This document shows, in pieces, positions 57,101 to 64,000 of a stretch of 64,000 nt of DNA. The stretch is from Hybos culiciformis (lineage: Eukaryota; Arthropoda; Insecta; Diptera; Hybotidae). Position 1 is the first letter of the stretch; the number at the start of each line of letters is the position of its first letter. The DNA lies in contig OZ023274.1 of NCBI GenBank assembly GCA_964007475.1, positions 102,657,372 to 102,721,371 on the forward strand, given 5' to 3'. The notes beneath the pieces were generated by a model, which was not told where the DNA came from, did not search any database, and saw only the letters and a program-made list of their open reading frames with translations. A program made the position numbers and the translations under genes.

Positions 57101-59683
57101 CAGTAATTAATAAAAGCTTTGATTATAATAATTATTACAATTTATCTTCATTCAAATAAAGAATTTTCAAAATATGAAACTAAAGTCTGAATTTTTGTTT
57201 AAATAAAATGAAACTTAAAGATTTCTCTCTTTTTTTTTTTTTTATTTGAATAAGTTAAATATAGAATTATTAGAAAACTTTTTTGCAAACTGTGTGATGA
57301 AAGAATAAATTATTTAAACTTTTTTAAGATTTTTTTTTTTTTTAAAAGAGGGTGAATGAATATAAATAGAAAACATTTTTCCAGATGATCGTAAGAAAAT
57401 TGTAAAAATATTATGATAAGAGTTATTTATGTTATTTAAAATCTATGACAAATGACATAAACAGCTTTTAGAGTTGAAATGATACCGTTTACGAATTTAT
57501 AATATATGAAAATGCGACAGAGAATATAAGATCATATATTTCATATATTTATATTTTAATTTTTTCAAAATCTACAAATCAATAACCAGAATAGTGGACT
57601 TTAATATGTTTACCTAATAGTATTACCTGAATATATATAATTATTTATATATATAAAAATTGTGTATTCTTGCGTATTGAATTAGCGTGTTTGTTTTGAT
57701 GTTCATAATTTATTATTGTAAAATTTCAATAAAAAATGAAAACATGAATGAAATAAAAAAGATTATTAATTAATTTTAATATGTACTAAAAAGTAGAAAT
57801 AAAAGCTCAGTATAATTTGTGAAAAAAAAAGATGAAATTTCATCAAAATCGATTCACGGGAAGTGGATCAAATATCAGTTGCGAGATTTGAATCAAAAAC
57901 ACGTACAAAATTTGTACAAAAATTGTGTAATGAAAATCAAAAAATTATAATATGTACCAAAAATATGAGTTTAAAATATAAATGATAAAATATGCAAGAA
58001 CCGCATAAAGTTCATTTTGTGTTTATTTTGATGGAACGACAAAATTGTTGATTTAACAGGGTATATATATTTATGTACTTTTATACTTATTGCAATGTAT
58101 AGATAGATTAGGCGAAATTATTATTACATATAGATAAATATATAAATTGAATAGCAAACTTTTTTTAGTATTATTTTTATCATCTATATAAATGTCTAAA
58201 CTTAGTTAATTTAGTAACAACAGTTCAATATTTCATTTACATAAATAGAACAATGCCTTAAGGAAAACATATTTGAACTTTTTAAGTTCAAGGTCTTCTT
58301 TTTACAATTCGCACAAACAAAAAAAAACAAAACACCTAAATTGTCCCTTGTATTCATAGAAATTATATTATGATAAAAGTATTTTTTTTTCTTGTAATAT
58401 TCATCAATGTTGTGAATGAGAATATAATGTGTAGATATGGATGCAAATCTGGAAATATATATTTACGTACATATTCCCTGTTATGTATGTTTCCTTTTTT
58501 CCGATAAAAATAATTTCATTGGGTGAAAAAAAAATATTTTTTTTTTATCTGCGAAGCACTAAAAAATTTTTTATATTAGCGATAATCCTTAAACAGGACC
58601 TAAACAGAATATGACATCAATATGACAAGCATGTAGTAAAATAAATTTTATTACTTCTAGATATGGGTAAAATGTGTTTCATATTTTGAGTCATTAAGTT
58701 TTCCATTTTATTTATTTGCATATGGCATTAAGAGATTAAAAACTTATATGGAATATAAATCCTGTGTACATTTATGTATTATGTATACTCTTATATATAT
58801 ATATTCTTAAATTTTATAAAACATGTAATAGTTTATAATTTAGTTTGTTATTATTTTTATATTTTCTGATTTAAAGAGAGCCATTAACACGAAAACTCAT
58901 GTAAAATAGAAAATGAACCATACTAACAGTATTGTTACTCATCGTTAGTTAGTTTGCTTTCAGAGGGTTACTTGATAGATTTTACAGTTTCCCAAATAAA
59001 ATCCAATACTCTCCGCAATTTCAATGACTTTACAAATTTTATAAAATCGAACGATTTTCCAGGTTTTCTTTGTTTTTCTAGGCATGTGGTAACCCTGAAT
59101 AAGTAAAATGTCGACATACAGTGCCAAAATATCACATCTTTAACTATAATCAGAAAATTTTGTGCATAAACATGATTTTTTTTAAGTTAAAATAATAACT
59201 CAACATTTCAAAAAAAAAATGTTTGTTCATGAATAACTAGTATTCAAAATGTACATAAATGACTGTTTATGTATTATTAAATTATAAAAGAAAAAAATTA
59301 TAGATTTTGTGATTTTATGGCATACATTGTTGTTAGGTTTTCTCAACAAAAAAAAAAAAATGTAGATATTTCAAGAAAGAAAATTAATGAGAATATAAAA
59401 AATATTTATGTGACAGTTTTGATCATATAACCTCATTTATATTAATTGTTGCAATACAAGTTAACGTAGCCATCATATGCATATGTTTAGTCTATGATAA
59501 TAAATTATTTGTCTAGTTTTTTTTTTTATCATAAATTTCAGATTTTCAAAGGATAAAAAAATTTTTTCCATTGAGATAAAAAAAAGTAAAAATATTATCT
59601 AATGTATATAATAAACCAACACACCGGTGTATATTTCACCCTAACCTGTAAGATTCCAGAGTATAATTTTCGTAGTGAAACAA

Positions 59684-59719
59684 CTTAACTTATTATCATG
59701 TCTTAACTTATTATCATGT
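59684..59719. repeat. 18-bp direct tandem duplication
   Basis: CTTAACTTATTATCATGT occurs twice in a row at 59684-59701 and 59702-59719, without mismatch. Confidence 0.95.
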
Positions 59720-62700
59720 CTAGATGGTATTATTATACAAATCCGTAGAAATGTATTACAAAACCATCTTATGATGGGAACATAATAACTTCTCTGACTG
59801 TTGATAACCGAAGTTGATATACTAGGTAGATTTTAACCCGTATTCATGTTGTATACTTGCAGATACAACAGAATTACATACAGAACTAAAATATTGGTTA
59901 CATTTCCAAGAATTTCATTCGCTTTATAGAACTTTTTTATTAGCTAAAATTCAATTGAAATGATTTTGTAAAATAAATCACCCTTTCTAACAATATTTTA
60001 TCTAAAATAATCAATTAAGAATGAGTAATGACAAAAAAATTTCTTTCACTTAATCAATATTATATTCGATGTAATATAAAAAAAAGTAAAAATTATGATC
60101 TTTTACTTATTGACAAAACAACAAAAAGATAAAAATAATTACACATAATTTTATAAGATAATTAATTAACATTAACAAAAATGATCCTAATGACGTGACA
60201 TTGTTCGAAATTATTATTTTTTTTTTATTTTAAACCCAATGGACAAAGAGAATGTCACGAAATTATTCTATAAGATGTACATACGTATGTAACCTACACA
60301 CTTTACGTATTCATTTTCTTTCTGACCTTCACTCATTAATTACTGAAAAAAAAAATGTATTACAAAAAAAATAAAATAATATACCATTGCTACATGAATA
60401 CGACTACGTAAAAATACATAATATGATTATGATTAAAATAATTTCATTAATTAATAAGGAAATAATACTCTCGTGGCATAATTAAGATTCATACTGTTGG
60501 ATATTTTTTTTTTTTCAACCATTGTAATATTAAAAAAAAATATATTATCACCTCCATTAATAATAATAATTATCTGGGATGAAAATTGAGATTTCAGCAA
60601 CTAAATAAATGTACGTGAACTTAACCGAACCAATTTTAAAAAAATACCTTTTTTTGCATAACGAGCCAAGGTTACGAATTTTTGCGATTGGTCATACTTT
60701 GTTTTTTAAATTTAACATTATCTCGAAATTCATTAACGCACCTCCTCCTATTGAGATAGTTATTAAACGTAATAGATTTAATAATATAAGTTTAACAAGA
60801 AGTAAAGTTGGGGCCGTATGAAATTTACTTCTTCAGGAGAACTATTTTCTAAGTCATCTTTTTATTTAATAAGAAGTTTTTTATAAAGGAATTTTGATAT
60901 TATGTCTATACATTTGTATGACTGTGTAATATCAAGAAATTTATAAACAAAATTAATTTTTAAAAAAGTTTACTTTACGACGTTGTTTAAGAAGTAGATA
61001 ATTTTTTCATAGGGATACTATTTACATTTTATGAATAGTTTTGCACATTAATTAAAAAAAAAAAACTTCTTGAAAAAAAATAGCGTGAGAATTAAAATTT
61101 ATAAGTTTTTTAAACAATATTGTATATCATGAACTTTTTATAATAAACTACTTTTTTATTTTTAAATGTAAAAATAAGTTAATGAGATAACTATTCTTAT
61201 AAAAGTAGGTGCTAACTCCCATTTAATGTGTGTATATATCTTTTATATGTGTTATTATTACATAAAAAAGGTTTTAAAGTTCACAGAAGGGACTGAAAAA
61301 ATTAATTTAATTTTTACTTTAAATTTTTTTTTTGTATATAAGGAAAAGTTGAAGAAACCATAGTACGTACATTATACATAGTTCTAAATTCAAATTTCAG
61401 AAAAAGTTCTTATATTGCTTAATGAAATTCCTAATTTTGTTTGGCGTAATATAATATTACAGAATGTGAAATAATTTCCATCAGAAATTAACATTTTATC
61501 CGATATTTTAATTATACTTTAAAATTGCTCTAAATAAAGAGAAATGTTAATATTTTCGAATCAGTTTTAATGATTAATCAAATTAGCAAAATAATCTAAC
61601 AATAAACTGTTCTAGTAGAAAAACAAACAAGCAATGATGTTATTGGCGCCTTATTATTTTTTTTTTAATGTGTCATCAAAATATCTTTGTCTAGCAAATA
61701 TTATATAGAAAGTATTTATTAAAGTACGATTATTTTCCTCCTAATAAACATTTTCAAATGTAATATATTCGTGCAAACAAAAATTAAAAAATCCATTAAT
61801 AATATCAGTGTAACTACAATAAAATATAACTTTATTAAAGAAACAAAAAGAAGTTATCTTCTAAATCTAAGTAGGTATTCAATTTTTTTTTTTTTGTAAT
61901 ATAATGTAGGCATGAAAAGGATATAATATTTTTTTTATATATCAGTAACAGAATCAGTTGATATATTTGATTCAGGAATTCGTTTGACTGAAATTCTTTT
62001 GAAAAAATGTTTTCGCAAAAAATTTTTGTGATTTTTCTTTTCTTCTAGAAGCCTTGAATACAAAGGGGGACTTACAACCGACTTTTTTGTTTTCGTCAAA
62101 ATTAAATTTCAAATCAAATGAAATCTTGACAAGAAATAAAATTTCAATCAAATGTAATCCGGTCAAATGGAATCCATTCAAATGCTCTGCTCCCTAAAAT
62201 TATTTACAAAACAATACCATAAAAATGTGGTCACAACAAATAAAACTTTGTTCAAAAAAAAAAAAAAGTTAAATTTTTCTAATTGATAATCCTAATAAAA
62301 ATTACTTATTTAAAAGCTTGTTGGTAAACAAAATATGTATATTTATATTTATAAGTTCATGTAAAAAGTAACAACAACATAATACTATATAGATTTCAAT
62401 AATACTATTATTTAATGTAAGATAATCCATTTGGAATAGTTTCATAAAAATAACCTTCTCAAATGACTAAGTTTACATTGTAAATAATGTTTAATATTTA
62501 AAATTGTTCTCCGAAAAAAAAATATTTAATCGTTTACTCTTGGTCAAGTTATATTAATCTGTTTCTTTAGACCTCAAATGTAAAAACTTATAGATAAGAA
62601 AATTTTCTTAAAATTGAATTGAATAATTAATAGAAAATTTATTGTTATGATAATAATTAAGTGATACATAACATACAAATAAGTACTTAAGTGAATAAAA

Positions 62701-64000
62701 AATTTACTTTTTTCTCATGTAAGGATAAGGTATTACATTTTATTAGTAGTAAAAAGAACAAAAAATATTTTAATTATTCAATAAAGAATATAATATAATG
62801 ATTGATTAACATATGGCATGCAAAAGTCCTGTTTCAAGATTAACCAAAGATATCGAGAACTAAATTACCCTTTACATATTTATAAAAGTATAAAATTCCG
62901 AAAAAAAAAAAAAGTATGTACCTTCTGAAACAATTCTAATTTTGAAAAAGGTTTATGAAAGCATTTAAGGATCAAAGGTGAAAAAAATTCTTAAAATAAA
63001 AATTTAACAAGCTCTTTCAAAACGAAAATTATTCTTGTTTTATTAAAACGAAAATTGTTAAAATGTTTATTTTGAGGGGAATACGAAAACCATAACTTCA
63101 AAGAAACTGTTCATGCTATAATAATTTAATAAATCTGACATAAAAAAAAAATGTATGTTATCCAAATGTCCTTGAAATTAACTAATCATTGAAACTTCCC
63201 ATTTTCATACAAGTATATTGAAAAATACTTGTTAAGAAAAAAAAAATCAAATTAATAAGCTTGAATTCACTCAAGGACTTCCAACTATATAAATTATTGA
63301 TTATGTAAGTAGTAAATCCCATTATATGTATATACTTATAGTAAATGTCATAATAAATTCTAACATCAAAGAAAATCTATTCTGTTATTTCTACGATTTA
63401 TTTCATTGTTAGAAAGGTTATTTTTTTTTTTAAATTTTTCGCAAAATGAATTGTATCAATCGAAGGCTCCATGGCATAACGTCTACGACAATAATTTATA
63501 TGAAAAAACGACATATTAAACTAACTAATTCTATGCCTAACTTAAGTCACTATTATAATGACTTTCTAACTAAAATTCTAGAATTACAGGATTAATCATA
63601 ATTAATTAAAAATTATTTTCATGGAAAAATTGAAGAATATTATATTGTTTGCTTTTTGTGTTAAAGACTTATATTTTACTACCCAAAAAGAAATCTCACA
63701 TTATTCTATTGAATAGCTTTCTTTGAAACATTCTAAACAAGTAGTGAGTAAATAATTATATACATGCTAATAGAATGCTGCAATGCATTTACTTATTATA
63801 CATATATGTTTCAAATAATTAAAATTTAAATTATCCATAAAATTAAATAATATTTTTAATAAAATTCAAGGACATTATTCTTTAAAATATAATTATTTTT
63901 ATATTTATATTCTTTTTATACCAACCGACCGCACTTTGTTTTTCAAATTAATTCCGTAATTCTTTATGATTTAAAAAAAAAAAATTTAAATGATTATAAA

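Overview
This window is nuclear DNA of an insect. It is very AT-rich, with long A/T runs between genes. Genes are split by short GT-AG introns, there is no operon structure or ribosome-binding pattern, and short foldback transposons are common. A Yb/TDRD12-type piRNA factor and an arthropod-like TCAGT initiator point to insects; the order cannot be fixed from the sequence. All gene models below come from reading both strands, joining exons at GT/AG sites with phase checked across every junction, and comparing with protein families known to me. No database search was run.

Layout. 2023-6407 (+): USP7 deubiquitinase, complete, 7 exons. 7967-20501 (-): a 2322-residue Tudor/DEAD-like/CS protein of the TDRD12-Yb family, 17 exons, convergent with USP7; exon 5 carries a young 120-bp coding tandem array. 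20.6-26.9 kb: mostly transposon remains (several inverted-repeat elements, one nested set, a GC-rich repeat) and an unrecognised two-exon reading frame. 26933-28288 (+): U2 snRNP A' gene, preceded by a possible spliced upstream reading frame that overlaps its start. 29384-31006 (-): PDAP1. 32037-33571 (+): UPF0488/C8orf33-like gene, divergent from PDAP1. 34058-34244 (+): an orphan GC-rich exon. 35296-38510 and 40109-41930 (+): two tandemly duplicated CRAL-TRIO (alpha-tocopherol-transfer-protein-like) genes with the same exon design. 45110-50540 (-): the C-terminal two thirds of O-GlcNAc transferase. 50541-64000: no exon found, so probably a very long OGT intron.

The genes are mostly unrelated housekeeping functions: ubiquitin removal, transposon silencing, splicing, translation-linked phosphoprotein, lipid carriage and protein glycosylation. 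They do not form a pathway, and I see no clear evidence of a new multi-gene system. The most unusual signals are the homogenised 120-bp array in the piRNA-pathway gene, its decayed helicase and zinc-finger motifs, and one unclassified hairpin element found in introns of two genes, with a filled/empty-site pair that dates a second insertion. Also unusual are the upstream reading frame on the U2A' transcript and the orphan exon at 34.1 kb.
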